A stretch of DNA of 64,000 nucleotides, from contig NZ_QAOJ01000002.1 of the NCBI RefSeq assembly GCF_003050835.1, forward strand, positions 492,529 to 556,528, read 5' to 3'. The DNA comes from Pseudomonas sp. GV071. GTDB taxonomy: Bacteria > Pseudomonadota > Gammaproteobacteria > Pseudomonadales > Pseudomonadaceae. Positions within the stretch are counted from its first letter, which is position 1, and every line of letters begins with the position of its first letter. The position numbers and the translations under genes were made by a program. Below are positions 8,978-16,457 of this stretch, piece by piece. The notes below the pieces were generated by a model. The model was not told where the DNA came from. It saw only the letters and a program-made list of their open reading frames with translations, and ran no database searches.

Positions 8978-9240
8978 GATGGATCTCCTAACGAGTAAGG
9001 AATCGCCAGATCACTTCCACATGATGGGTGGCGACTGTACGCGGGTGTGGAAGACCGGACGTTAGGACCCGGCATACCCGAAGGTATCCCCGCGCACAGC
9101 CGCCATAACGCAACAGGCATAAAAAAGCGCCTGCTTGGTTTGGTGGCGCTTGTGCGCCTAACGTTCGGGATTCCACTCCCGATCACTGATGTGCAGTGAC
9201 GTTAGGAATATGGGTTGCCCTCGGAACGCTAGCAACCCAA
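8978..9240 (-). promoter_or_regulatory. Structured 5' leader of the DUF3077 gene (riboswitch-like architecture)
   Basis: Read on the minus strand, 5' to 3'. (1) Hairpin with stem 9232-9238/9212-9218. (2) A perfect three-way junction: P1 CCTAACG/CGTTAGG (9200-9206 with 9157-9163), one arm TCACTG/CAGTGA (9183-9188/9194-9199) and one arm TCGGGA/TCCCGA (9165-9170/9177-9182). (3) A GGCGC/GCGCC hairpin (9145-9158) that shares two bases with P1. (4) A terminator hairpin (9126-9150) that cannot form together with hairpin 3. (5) A 16-bp stem with two G-U pairs (9089-9104 with 9030-9045) enclosing a C(UUCG)G hairpin and a CCGG hairpin. The UUCG loop exists only on the minus strand, the strand of the downstream gene. 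The function is inferred from the architecture; no ligand or known class is assigned. Confidence 0.55.
9121..9150 (-). terminator. Possible attenuator terminator inside the DUF3077 leader
   Basis: On the minus strand AGCGCC (9150-9145) pairs with GGCGCT (9131-9126) over a 13-nt loop, followed by a T tract. The 5' half of this stem is also the 3' half of the competing GGCGC-ACAA-GCGCC hairpin at 9145-9158, so the two are mutually exclusive. It lies about 145 nt before the DUF3077 start codon. Confidence 0.5.
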
Positions 9241-9316
9241 GGGTAGCTGCGTGCAACTTTTCCCACAGTATTTATTCTCAAAGCCGGCGCTGTTTTTCAG
9301 CTAGACGCGGTTCGGC

Positions 9317-9893
9317 TCTTGATCTTGATCTGGCTTGTGATCTGCCCGCCCCATGGGCGCAGGCCGAGTGGAGTCGTTGCGTAAGGGGTCGAGCGGCCGG
9401 GAGCCGCGAGAGGCGTGAAGGGCCATGGATGGCCCGTCTCGCCGGCCCCTGGAGCAACGACGGAGCGAGGGAAGTCGCAGCGCAGCGGAGACCCAAGGTT
9501 GGGGCAAGACTTTTTGGTTTCTTTTGGGGCGACTGCCAAAAGAAACTCGCGCGTAAGGCGCGAAACAAAATGCCCAGCCAACGCGGTAAAGAAGAACAGC
9601 ACCCATACAAAATCTGCTCAATGTATTTCTGTTTTAGCGCATCAACTTCACGTTTGGTTTCGCGCCTTACGCGCGAGTCACTTTTGTCAGTCGCGACAAA
9701 AGTAACCAAAAGCGCTTGCCCCAACCTTGGCCTTGCGCTGCGCTCCAGGTCCCCTCGCACCGTCGTTGTTCCGGGGGCCGGCGAGACGGGCCATCCATGG
9801 CCCTTCACGCCTTTCGCGGCTCCCTGCCGCTCAACCCCCTCCACAACGACTCCACTCGGCCTGCGCTAACGGGGCGGGTGGATCAAGATCAAA
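9317..9893. repeat. Large imperfect inverted repeat, about 250 bp per arm
   Basis: The left arm (about 9317-9568) and right arm (about 9657-9893) are reverse complements over most of their length, with scattered mismatches and small gaps. Conserved blocks include CAGGCCGAGTGGAGTCGTTG, GGGCCATGGATGGCCC, CAAGGTTGGGGCAAG and CGCGCGTAAGGCGCG. The central about 90 bp is unpaired. Several open frames cross it on both strands, but they are by-products of the repeat, with no start signals or family features. This fills most of the 1.1-kb gene-free stretch 8978-10108. It resembles dispersed Pseudomonas intergenic repeats I have seen, but I cannot confirm a family name. Confidence 0.8.
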
Positions 9894-10078
9894 AGCGGTA
9901 GATCAACAGCATCGCGGCTGAAGCCGCTCATGCGGAGGCCGGGAGCCGACAGGGAGCCGCCAATCCCAATGCAACGCGTGGTTCGGCCAGCACCCTATTT
10001 CCCACAGCAATTTTTCCCATCGGCTTCGCAGTGTGCTGGCTCACCGTGGATTGATGCATGGCAATTATGCCTCTCTAA

Positions 10079-10097
10079 TAGGGAAAAAATTTCCCTA
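10079..10097. promoter_or_regulatory. Palindromic operator candidate before the DUF4160/DUF2442 pair
   Basis: TAGGGAAA (10079-10086), three A, TTTCCCTA (10090-10097): a perfect 8-bp inverted repeat ending 11 bp before the DUF4160 start codon. A further TAGGGA at 10100-10105 doubles as the ribosome-binding site. Its position suits autoregulation by the HTH protein encoded second in the operon (inference). Confidence 0.5.
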
Positions 10098-10108
10098 GTA
10101 GGGACGTA

Positions 10109-10348
10109 ATGGCTACTCTGAAAAGCACCGGCACGTGGAAGATCAAAATATATCCAGACGACCATGGGCCGCCTCACTTTCATGTGCAGACGGCTGACGG
10201 TGAATCGCTGGTGGTCATCGCCACCTTGCAGGAAACCCGGAGTGGGGCAAACAAGCGGGCGCTCAAAGACGCACAGGTTGGGGCCAGGCACAACCACGCC
10301 ACCCTTATTCGCGCGTGGCACGAACAGAACAGCAGGACAGCACCATGA
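10109..10348 (+). CDS. DUF4160-family protein, possible toxin-like partner
   Basis: 79 aa. WKIKIYPDDHGPPHFHVQTADGE is the DUF4160 signature (an N-terminal strand followed by DH.PPHFHV). Such genes usually sit directly before or after a DUF2442 gene, and the pair has the size, order and coupling of a type II toxin-antitoxin module. The activity of this family is not established to my knowledge. Its stop overlaps the next start as ATGA, so the two are translationally coupled. AGGGA at 10101-10105 precedes the ATG, and a perfect palindrome lies just upstream. It sits between a large inverted repeat and housekeeping genes, consistent with acquired DNA. Confidence 0.78.
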   Translation: MATLKSTGTWKIKIYPDDHGPPHFHVQTADGESLVVIATLQETRSGANKRALKDAQVGARHNHATLIRAWHEQNSRTAP

Positions 10349-10896
10349 ACAGCAAACTACGCATCACCGCCGTCGAGCCGGCTTCCCGGCAGGGCTTGCA
10401 CATCACTTGGAGTGATAGCCGCACACTCCATGTAAATCTGGCCGAGCTGGTGCACAGTTTTCGTGTGCTGGCGCCGTTGCAGGACGCTGCACTGTTCAAG
10501 CAGGTGCAGGTGGGTGAGTGGGGTTTAGATTTGGTCTGGCCGGGTGACATCGAGCTGGCCGCCACCACGCTTTATCGGTTGGCCATGGAACAAGCGGGTG
10601 AAGCCATGCCCAAGGGGGCATTCAAGGAGTGGATGCAACGCCATGGTTTGTCTCTGACCGGTGCCGCCGAAGCGTTGCACCTGACGCGTCGCACCATTAC
10701 CGCCTACAGCACCGGGCCCAATCCCATCCCCTATCACATCGCCCTGGCGTGCAAGGGATGGGAGGTGATTCAGGGGCAGGGGGAGGTAGGGGAGGGGCGC
10801 GTCCGCTACACCGTTGAACCGCCGCGGGAGCAGGATGGGGGAACGTCGGTCAAAGCCGTTAAGAAAAACACTGCTCCTCGGGCCGTCAGACGTTAA
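10345..10896 (+). CDS. DUF2442 protein with C-terminal helix-turn-helix
   Basis: 183 aa. The N-terminal about 80 residues (LRITAVEPASRQGLHITWSD ... DLVWPGDIELAATTLYRL) match DUF2442. The segment FKEWMQRHGLSLTGAAEALHLTRRTITAYSTG is a clear helix-turn-helix of the Xre type, followed by a basic tail. It is the likely DNA-binding, antitoxin-like partner of the DUF4160 protein and could repress the pair through the palindrome at 10079-10097 (inference). The ATG at 10345 overlaps the DUF4160 stop and has AGGACAG upstream. An upstream in-frame start at 10315 lies inside the DUF4160 gene and was not used. Confidence 0.8.
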   Translation: MNSKLRITAVEPASRQGLHITWSDSRTLHVNLAELVHSFRVLAPLQDAALFKQVQVGEWGLDLVWPGDIELAATTLYRLAMEQAGEAMPKGAFKEWMQRHGLSLTGAAEALHLTRRTITAYSTGPNPIPYHIALACKGWEVIQGQGEVGEGRVRYTVEPPREQDGGTSVKAVKKNTAPRAVRR

Positions 10897-10947
10897 CGCA
10901 GCAACTTGCACCAGCAGCTTCGCCGCGATCCCAGCCAAACCGTCTGC

Positions 10948-11661
10948 TTAAATCACTTTCACCGCTCGCCCGATAAACTGCACCGGCCCGGTCGGCTTGC
11001 CGATCGGCGAGCCGGTTTTCTGTTCCAGGGTCAGTTCGAACAGCTGGTTATTTTGCAGCGGCGGCAGTTTATCCAGCGGTACGTGCAGGGTTTCCCCCGG
11101 TTTGACCAGGCCCAACGACACGGGTCCTTGCCAGCCATCGGCCTTGGTCCAGAACTCCAGCGCCTTGTCTGCCGGCACTTCGGCCATGCCCAAGGGAATC
11201 AGTTGAATTTCGCGCGGGTCGCTGGCTTGGACGACCCAACCAGGGGCATTGCTTTGTGGCGCCACCAGCACCACCAGATAGGTGGGTGAGCCTATTGGAA
11301 CGGCGCGGGTCACCAACAGCACGGCCAATACCAGCGAGGCTGCGAGGCCAATGGCGCTGAGTCCTCGCCATAGCGCCAGCACGTTCCACCAGGGCGTTGG
11401 TGAGGGCGGTGTACGGCGGTTCGCGTTCAGGCTGCGCTCGATCCGCGTCCACAGCAGGGAGGACGGAGCCTGCGGTTTGGCCAGGGCGGTCAGAGGGTGC
11501 AGGCGTTGTTCCCAGTCGTCCACGGCAGCGCGTAACGCCGGCTCGAAGGGCAGGCGTTGTTGCACCGTGGCACGCTGCTCGGCGGGCAGGGTGCCCAGCA
11601 CGTATTCGCCGGCCAGCTCGATCAGCGCGTCGGGGTTATCGTCCGCTTGGCGTGTGGTCAT
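10948..11661 (-). CDS. Anti-sigma factor, RskA-like, single membrane span
   Basis: 237 aa. The N-terminal cytoplasmic part (LIELAGEYVLGTLPAEQRATVQQRL ... WEQRLHPL) is the anti-sigma domain. One transmembrane helix follows at about residues 105-125 (LSAIGLAASLVLAVLLVTRA), then a periplasmic domain of the RskA kind (ALEFWTKADGWQGPVSLGLV). It should hold the sigma factor encoded directly upstream at the inner membrane. The ATG at 11661 overlaps the sigma stop as ATGA; a GTG three codons earlier is possible but less likely. The last gene of the DUF3455-sigma-antisigma set. Confidence 0.88.
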   Translation of the reverse strand: MTTRQADDNPDALIELAGEYVLGTLPAEQRATVQQRLPFEPALRAAVDDWEQRLHPLTALAKPQAPSSLLWTRIERSLNANRRTPPSPTPWWNVLALWRGLSAIGLAASLVLAVLLVTRAVPIGSPTYLVVLVAPQSNAPGWVVQASDPREIQLIPLGMAEVPADKALEFWTKADGWQGPVSLGLVKPGETLHVPLDKLPPLQNNQLFELTLEQKTGSPIGKPTGPVQFIGRAVKVI

Positions 11662-12287
11662 CCCATGCACCCCCGCAAGGCCACCAGGCTGCGTTTGATC
11701 CAGGCTTTGACGGTGCCCAGCGGCGTCGCCAGTTTCTGTGAGATTTCAGCATGGGAATAACCGTCGACGTAGGCGTGAATGACGCAGCGGCGGCGTTCCG
11801 GCTCGAGTTGCTCAAGGCACAGGTGAATGCGCTCCGCGTGCATCACGCCCTCCCAGCCATCGGCGTCTTCGTGTGTGCTGCCGAGGGCGGCCAGGGCGTC
11901 GAGAGCCTGGCTATCTTCTACCTGCACTTCACGCCCCTGGCTGCGCAGGTAGTTCAAGGCGAGGTGGCGGGTAACACTGAACATCCAGCCACGTGCCGAG
12001 CCTCTGTGCGGATCGAAGCTGCCGGCGCCGGTCCAGATCTTGATAAAGGCGTCATGCACAATGTCTTCGGCCAGGCCGGTGTCACGCACCAACTGCCGGG
12101 CGACACCCAGCAAACGAGCGCCTTCCTGCTCATATAAACGCTGCAGTGCCTGGCGCTCGCCGCGTGCGCAGGCGAGCAGGGTGGCATCGTAATCAAAGGT
12201 GAGTTCGGGCAAGAGCGGAGCCGTCGCAGGGAGTGAATGGGCATGCGCAAAGCAGCCTAGACGACTTTGCACAGGCCCACGTGGCAC
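11658..12287 (-). CDS. ECF-type RNA polymerase sigma factor
   Basis: Up to 209 aa. Region 2 is visible as LYEQEGARLLGVARQLVRDTGLAEDIVHDAFIKIW and HLALNYLRSQ, region 4 as RRCVIHAYVDGYSHAEISQKLATPLGTVKAWIKRSL. The gene starts only 12 bp after the DUF3455 stop and overlaps the anti-sigma gene, so the three are probably one operon. No in-frame ATG exists before the conserved region. GTG at 12287 has GGAA seven bases upstream; a TTG nearer to the conserved part is an alternative, so the N-terminal about 30 residues are doubtful. Confidence 0.88.
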   Translation of the reverse strand: MPRGPVQSRLGCFAHAHSLPATAPLLPELTFDYDATLLACARGERQALQRLYEQEGARLLGVARQLVRDTGLAEDIVHDAFIKIWTGAGSFDPHRGSARGWMFSVTRHLALNYLRSQGREVQVEDSQALDALAALGSTHEDADGWEGVMHAERIHLCLEQLEPERRRCVIHAYVDGYSHAEISQKLATPLGTVKAWIKRSLVALRGCMG

Positions 12288-12299
12288 GAACGTTTCCAG

Positions 12300-12836
12300 T
12301 TATTTGGCGGCCCAGAAAATGTAATCGGCCTGGTAACTCACCACTTCCTGTTTACCCTTGTTGGCGGCCGTGCACGCGGCGCTGGGGGCCACCCCGCCTT
12401 TGAGTGCCACGCGCTGGATGTAGGTCACACCGCTCATGGCGCCTTTGCCTTCAACCGGGTTGGCCTTGACCAACTGGTACGGCAGGTTGCCGGCACCGGA
12501 TGGCGCCACGGCCACCTGTGCGCCGGTGACTTTGGAGCCGTCCTGGGCCTGCCAGGTGGCAGGCGGGCCAAAATAGGTACCCACCTGTTTGCCGCTGCGG
12601 TCGGTCAGCACGGCTTTGGGGCCGACAAAAAACCATTCGGTCTGGCCGGCGGTGTCGGCCTTGTCACGGCATTCGTAGGTGATTTCACCCTTGCCCACCG
12701 TCTCCAGGGCCACCTTGTGGCCGTCGGGCACCTGCACGCTAGCGGGCAGGTCCGTCGCGGCCTGGGCCAGCGGCGCCAGCAGGCTGCCGGCAAGCAGTGA
12801 CGTACAGGTGAGGCCAAGCAGTGTTTTGCTGTTCAT
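12300..12836 (-). CDS. DUF3455-family exported protein
   Basis: 178 aa with a signal peptide (cleavage near AQA-ATDLP), so periplasmic or secreted. The body (VPDGHKVALETVGKGEITYECRDKADTAGQTEWFFVGP) is typical of DUF3455, a family without assigned activity. It is the first gene of a probable operon with an ECF sigma factor and its anti-sigma. That suggests it either senses or responds to the same envelope signal, though sigma-controlled targets more often follow than precede the sigma gene. Confidence 0.82.
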   Translation of the reverse strand: MNSKTLLGLTCTSLLAGSLLAPLAQAATDLPASVQVPDGHKVALETVGKGEITYECRDKADTAGQTEWFFVGPKAVLTDRSGKQVGTYFGPPATWQAQDGSKVTGAQVAVAPSGAGNLPYQLVKANPVEGKGAMSGVTYIQRVALKGGVAPSAACTAANKGKQEVVSYQADYIFWAAK

Positions 12837-12954
12837 GCGGTTCTCTCCAGTAGGAAATCAGCGTGCAGCGTGATTGGCTGCTGGAGGTACTACACCGGGC
12901 CGGCGCGAATGGATGCAGGGGCGAGAAACTTTTTCCCGCGGTGGGCGAGCGGGC

Positions 12955-14184
12955 CTAGCCGACTTTCGAGCGCATCGCCCCCAGCGCCTCAGCCAACGGC
13001 TGCGGCCGCCCCAGCAAGTAGCCTTGAATCTTGTGCACGCCCAACGCCCGCAGCGCTTCGAGTTCCTGCTGGGTTTCCACCCCTTCGGCCACTACGCTGC
13101 TGCCGGTTTCCCGGGCAAAGGCGATCAATGAAGACGCCAATGCCCGGCGTTTGAAGTCGTGGTCGATGCCTTGGGTGATGCTCATGTCGAGCTTGATGAT
13201 GTCGGGGCTCAGTTCGAGGATGTGGCGCATGCTGGCGTAGCCGGCGCCGGTGTCGTCGATGGACAGCCGCACCCCGCGTTGGCGCAGCGGTGCCAGGGCC
13301 TGCTCGAGGCGCACGTAGTCGGCGACGGCGGCGTGTTCGGTGATTTCCAGCACCAGGCGGCGCGGCGGCAGGTCTTGCAAAAACGCAGTCAGGCGGCCGC
13401 TGTAAACCAATTGCGGCGAGCAGTTGAGCGCCAGGTAGGTGTGGCCCGGCAGTTCGCGCAGGGCTTTGACGGCCAGCTGGATGGCGCGCAGTTCCAGGTC
13501 TACGCCCAGGCCGGCTTCGGCGGCTTCGAGAAACCATTGGTCAGGGCTGCGCTGCGGTTGGGTGCTGAACCGCGCCAGGCATTCCCAGCCGCACAGCTCC
13601 AGGCTCTGCGCGGCCAGAATCGGTTGGTAGACGATGGTTGGCTGGTCGCTGGCCAGTACCTCGGAGATGCGCCGGTGTTTTTGCACGCGGTCGCGCACGC
13701 GCTTGAGTTCGCTGTCGAGTTGGTCGGCGATCAGCTCGGCGAACACGCGCATCACGCTGATATCGCGCTCACTGAGGCTGGGATCGGCGGTGTAGCCGAA
13801 GCAGCAAAGGGTGCCGTAGAGGCGACCATCGCCGAGCCAGATGGGCACACTCAGGTGGGAGCCGATGGGCAGCGCGGTGGTCTCCGGCAGCTCCATGGCC
13901 AGCGGACACAGGGAGGTGTCGGCGATCAATTCCGGCAGCAGGCCATCGACCACGCGCTGGCAGTAGCCAGCGTCGGGCGGCAGGGTGTCACCGGGGTTGA
14001 TGGGGGCGGGGCCCTCGGCGTCGACATGGGTGAACACCCGGTCTTCAACGCGAAACTGCGCGATAAACGCCACGTCCAGCCCCAAGTGCGTGCGCAGGGC
14101 TTTGATCACGCGGTCGATGTAGCTGGAATCCGAGATACCTTGCGGCCTTAGCGCGATAAGGTCAGCGAGTTGCGCGGCAGTCAT
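12955..14184 (-). CDS. GAF-EAL protein, likely cyclic-di-GMP phosphodiesterase
   Basis: 409 aa, soluble. GAF-type sensory domain at about 20-155, EAL domain at about 170-405. The EAL triplet is ECL (E201). The other metal and substrate positions are present: LALNCSP, LEITEH, SIDDTGAGYASM, IKLDMS, AEGVET and QGYLLGRP. With Glu201 kept, degradation of c-di-GMP is plausible, tuned by whatever the GAF domain binds. The ATG at 14184 has GGAGG eight bases upstream; a GTG five codons earlier overlaps that site and is rejected. No neighbour shares an obvious function. The 209 bp behind it to the LysR gene hold nothing I can name. Confidence 0.9.
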   Translation of the reverse strand: MTAAQLADLIALRPQGISDSSYIDRVIKALRTHLGLDVAFIAQFRVEDRVFTHVDAEGPAPINPGDTLPPDAGYCQRVVDGLLPELIADTSLCPLAMELPETTALPIGSHLSVPIWLGDGRLYGTLCCFGYTADPSLSERDISVMRVFAELIADQLDSELKRVRDRVQKHRRISEVLASDQPTIVYQPILAAQSLELCGWECLARFSTQPQRSPDQWFLEAAEAGLGVDLELRAIQLAVKALRELPGHTYLALNCSPQLVYSGRLTAFLQDLPPRRLVLEITEHAAVADYVRLEQALAPLRQRGVRLSIDDTGAGYASMRHILELSPDIIKLDMSITQGIDHDFKRRALASSLIAFARETGSSVVAEGVETQQELEALRALGVHKIQGYLLGRPQPLAEALGAMRSKVG

Positions 14185-14393
14185 TCCATGAGCCTCCACA
14201 TACAGAGATCACCTGAAACTAAAGCCCTAAAAACGGCGGCTGGCCACTGCGGTCAGCGAGTTTTTTTGCCGTGTTTGCGACCGGATGCAGGCGAGTGTCA
14301 AACGGCGCGGCCCTTGGTTGCCTGTGGATCGCGGCGCGCGCAGAAAGTTGGAGATTTTGCGTTGCTGTCGGGCAACTCGGCGACGGGCTGCAG

Positions 14394-15287
14394 CTAGCCC
14401 AGCGGCGCGAACAGGCCCTGCAACCACTGGCAAAACACCTGCACAGAGGGGTTGCTGCGCTGGTTGTCGGCGACCACCAGGCAGAACGTTTCCGCTAACA
14501 CCACCTGGTGCTCGCAGGGTTGCACCAGCAGACCGGCAGCCAGGTAATCGGCGCAGGTCAGTGGGTCGCCGATGGCAATGCCCTGGCCGTCGATGGCCAT
14601 GCTCAGGCAGGTGAGCGAGTCGTGGGCGGTGGTGGCGCGCGGGCTTTCGTAAGCCAGGGCGTTGGCGCTGGCCAGCCAACGTCGCCAGGTGCTGCGGTCG
14701 CCTTCATGGATCAGGGTGTGGTTGAGCAGATCCGCCGGGCTCTTGAGGGCCACGCTGCCGCTGAGCAGCGCCGGGCTGCACACCGGGAACTCCTCCATGC
14801 GCAGCAACGGTTGCGCGTGAAAGCCCGGCCAGGGCGGGCTGCCGAAGATGATCTGCACGTCGCTGCTATTGCCCAGTTGGCTGCCGGTGAGGGTGAACAT
14901 CGAGGCGCCGAGCTTGAGCTCCAGTTCGATATCCGGGTACTGCGCGCGAAACTGCGGCAGGCGTTTGACCAGCCAGGTATGGGCGAAGGCGCCGTCGACG
15001 AACAGGCTCAGGGTGCTGGCGCTCGGCAGCAACTCGGCGGTGGCGCGCTGGATCTGCTGCAGCGGTTTGTGGATCTGCAGCAGGTAGTTCTGCCCGCTGT
15101 CGGTGAGCGCCAAACCGCGGTTGGTGCGGTGGAACAGCTGCACGCCGAGTTGCGCTTCCAGCTGCTTGATCTGGCGGCTGACGGCCGACTGGGTAAGGCA
15201 CAGTTCTTCGGCGGTGCGGCTGACGTTGAGGTAGGTGGCCGCCAACATAAAGGTGCGCAACGCATCGAGGGACGGAAAGCGGGTCAT
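14394..15287 (-). CDS. LysR-type regulator, GcvA-like, divergent from the desaturase operon
   Basis: 297 aa. The N-terminal winged HTH (FMLAATYLNVSRTAEELCLTQSAVSRQIKQLE) is followed by a substrate-binding domain containing the GcvA-like ending IAIGDPLTCADYLAAGLLVQP. It lies 141 bp divergent from the desaturase gene. That intergenic region holds a TGGTATG-N9-CATACCA inverted repeat suited to a LysR dimer, so it probably controls the desaturase/TIM-barrel/PotF-like set and itself. Inducer unknown. Confidence 0.92.
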   Translation of the reverse strand: MTRFPSLDALRTFMLAATYLNVSRTAEELCLTQSAVSRQIKQLEAQLGVQLFHRTNRGLALTDSGQNYLLQIHKPLQQIQRATAELLPSASTLSLFVDGAFAHTWLVKRLPQFRAQYPDIELELKLGASMFTLTGSQLGNSSDVQIIFGSPPWPGFHAQPLLRMEEFPVCSPALLSGSVALKSPADLLNHTLIHEGDRSTWRRWLASANALAYESPRATTAHDSLTCLSMAIDGQGIAIGDPLTCADYLAAGLLVQPCEHQVVLAETFCLVVADNQRSNPSVQVFCQWLQGLFAPLG

Positions 15288-15308
15288 GGCGTGGCTCGGC
15301 GCAATGTC

Positions 15309-15331
15309 TGGTATGCGTGCTAGTCATACCA
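15309..15331. promoter_or_regulatory. LysR operator candidate between regulator and desaturase gene
   Basis: TGGTATG (15309-15315), nine bases, CATACCA (15325-15331): a perfect 7-bp inverted repeat containing the T-N11-A pattern of LysR boxes. A further GCATACC follows at 15333-15339. It begins 21 bp upstream of the LysR start and ends about 97 bp upstream of the desaturase start. Confidence 0.6.
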
Positions 15332-15428
15332 GGCATACCCTTTTTTTGATATCCCCAGGCGTGGGCTTTTTGCCACTCTGAGCCGTATGCAGATGCCCGC
15401 CAGCGGGCGCGATCAGGAGGATAACGGG

Positions 15429-16442
15429 GTGTTAAAGCTGTTCAAGGAAACGCGCGGGGCGCTTTATCACGGTCTGGCCCTGGCTTATGCGCTGACGGGT
15501 TATGGCCTGGGTATTGCCGGGTTGTTCAGCTCGCACTTGGCAATCAACCTGCTGGCCATGCTCTGGCTGGCCCACGCCATGATCATTGGCGGCTACCTGC
15601 TGCACGAGTGCGCGCACAACACGGTGTTCAAAAGCAACGAACACAATGCCCGCCTGGGCAAGTTGCTGACCTGGGTGACTGGCAGCTGCTACGGCACGTA
15701 CGAAGACATCCGCTTCAAGCACTTTCGCCACCACGTGGATAACGCCGACATCATCTGGTTCGAGTACGACAAATGGTTCGCCCGCCACCCGTGGGTGCTG
15801 AAAACCATCCAGGTGCTCGAATGGTTCTATATCCCCGCCCACGACGTGTTGATGCACGGGGTGATGGTGTTCGGTGCCTTCATCATTCCCCAGCGCCGCA
15901 GTCAGCGCCTGCGTAACCTGAGTTTCATTGTGCTGCGCGGTAGTCTGTTTGCCGCCTTGCTGTGGTTCTTCCCGTTTGCGGCGTTGCTCTACGCGGTGGC
16001 CTATCTGTTGATGATGACGGTGCTGCGCTTTATGGACGCGCCGCAGCATGACTACGGCGGCACGCCGACCCTGTTCGAAAAGGCCCCGGCGCCCTACAAA
16101 GGCGACCGCGGTTATGAGCAGGCGCATACCTTCAGCAATCCGCTGTCAGTAACGCACCCGTGGGTGAACGTGCTGGTGCTGAATTTCGGTTTCCACAATG
16201 CCCACCACGCCAAGCCGACCACGCCCTGGTATCGCCTGCCGGCGCTGCACCGCGAGCTGTATGGCGAGCAGCGGCAGATGCTGATTCCGTTCTTGGCGCA
16301 GCTGAAAAGCTTCCACCGCTTCCGGGTGTCGCGGGTGGTGATGATGGAAGGTCCGTCGGCGGAGTCGGCGGACTACTTGCCGCTGCTGCAAAGCGGGCAT
16401 ATCAGTGGCGGCAACGCCGCTTCGTTCCTGACGTCCTTTTGA
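15429..16442 (+). CDS. Membrane fatty acid desaturase / hydroxylase-like di-iron enzyme
   Basis: 337 aa. Three histidine boxes typical of membrane di-iron desaturases: HECAH (59-63), HFRHH (98-102) and HNAHH (256-260), with hydrophobic segments at about 12-55 and 170-205. The family introduces double bases or hydroxyl groups into acyl or other lipophilic substrates at the inner membrane; the substrate here is unknown. GTG at 15429 is preferred because AGGAGG sits eight bases upstream; an ATG at 15387 has no such site. First gene of a plus-strand set with a TIM-barrel isomerase-like gene (15-bp gap) and a polyamine-binding protein. Confidence 0.85.
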   Translation: MLKLFKETRGALYHGLALAYALTGYGLGIAGLFSSHLAINLLAMLWLAHAMIIGGYLLHECAHNTVFKSNEHNARLGKLLTWVTGSCYGTYEDIRFKHFRHHVDNADIIWFEYDKWFARHPWVLKTIQVLEWFYIPAHDVLMHGVMVFGAFIIPQRRSQRLRNLSFIVLRGSLFAALLWFFPFAALLYAVAYLLMMTVLRFMDAPQHDYGGTPTLFEKAPAPYKGDRGYEQAHTFSNPLSVTHPWVNVLVLNFGFHNAHHAKPTTPWYRLPALHRELYGEQRQMLIPFLAQLKSFHRFRVSRVVMMEGPSAESADYLPLLQSGHISGGNAASFLTSF

Positions 16443-16457
16443 TCGAGTAGCGGCCCC

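Noticed and set aside
8974..9186. Two overlapping short minus-strand frames (about 60-70 codons) inside the DUF3077 leader
   Set aside because: They lie across the helices and the terminator, have no good ribosome-binding site and no family features; the perfect base pairing explains the sequence better.
9157..9206. Integron attC site, because the ends GCCTAAC and GTTAGG resemble attC core sites
   Set aside because: The seventh base of the right core is not a pyrimidine, the interior makes two hairpins instead of one long imperfect hairpin, and no integron integrase or second attC is in the window.
9189..9921. Several frames of 60-220 codons crossing the large inverted repeat
   Set aside because: Both strands and both arms give similar translations because of the inverted duplication; no start signal or recognisable domain.
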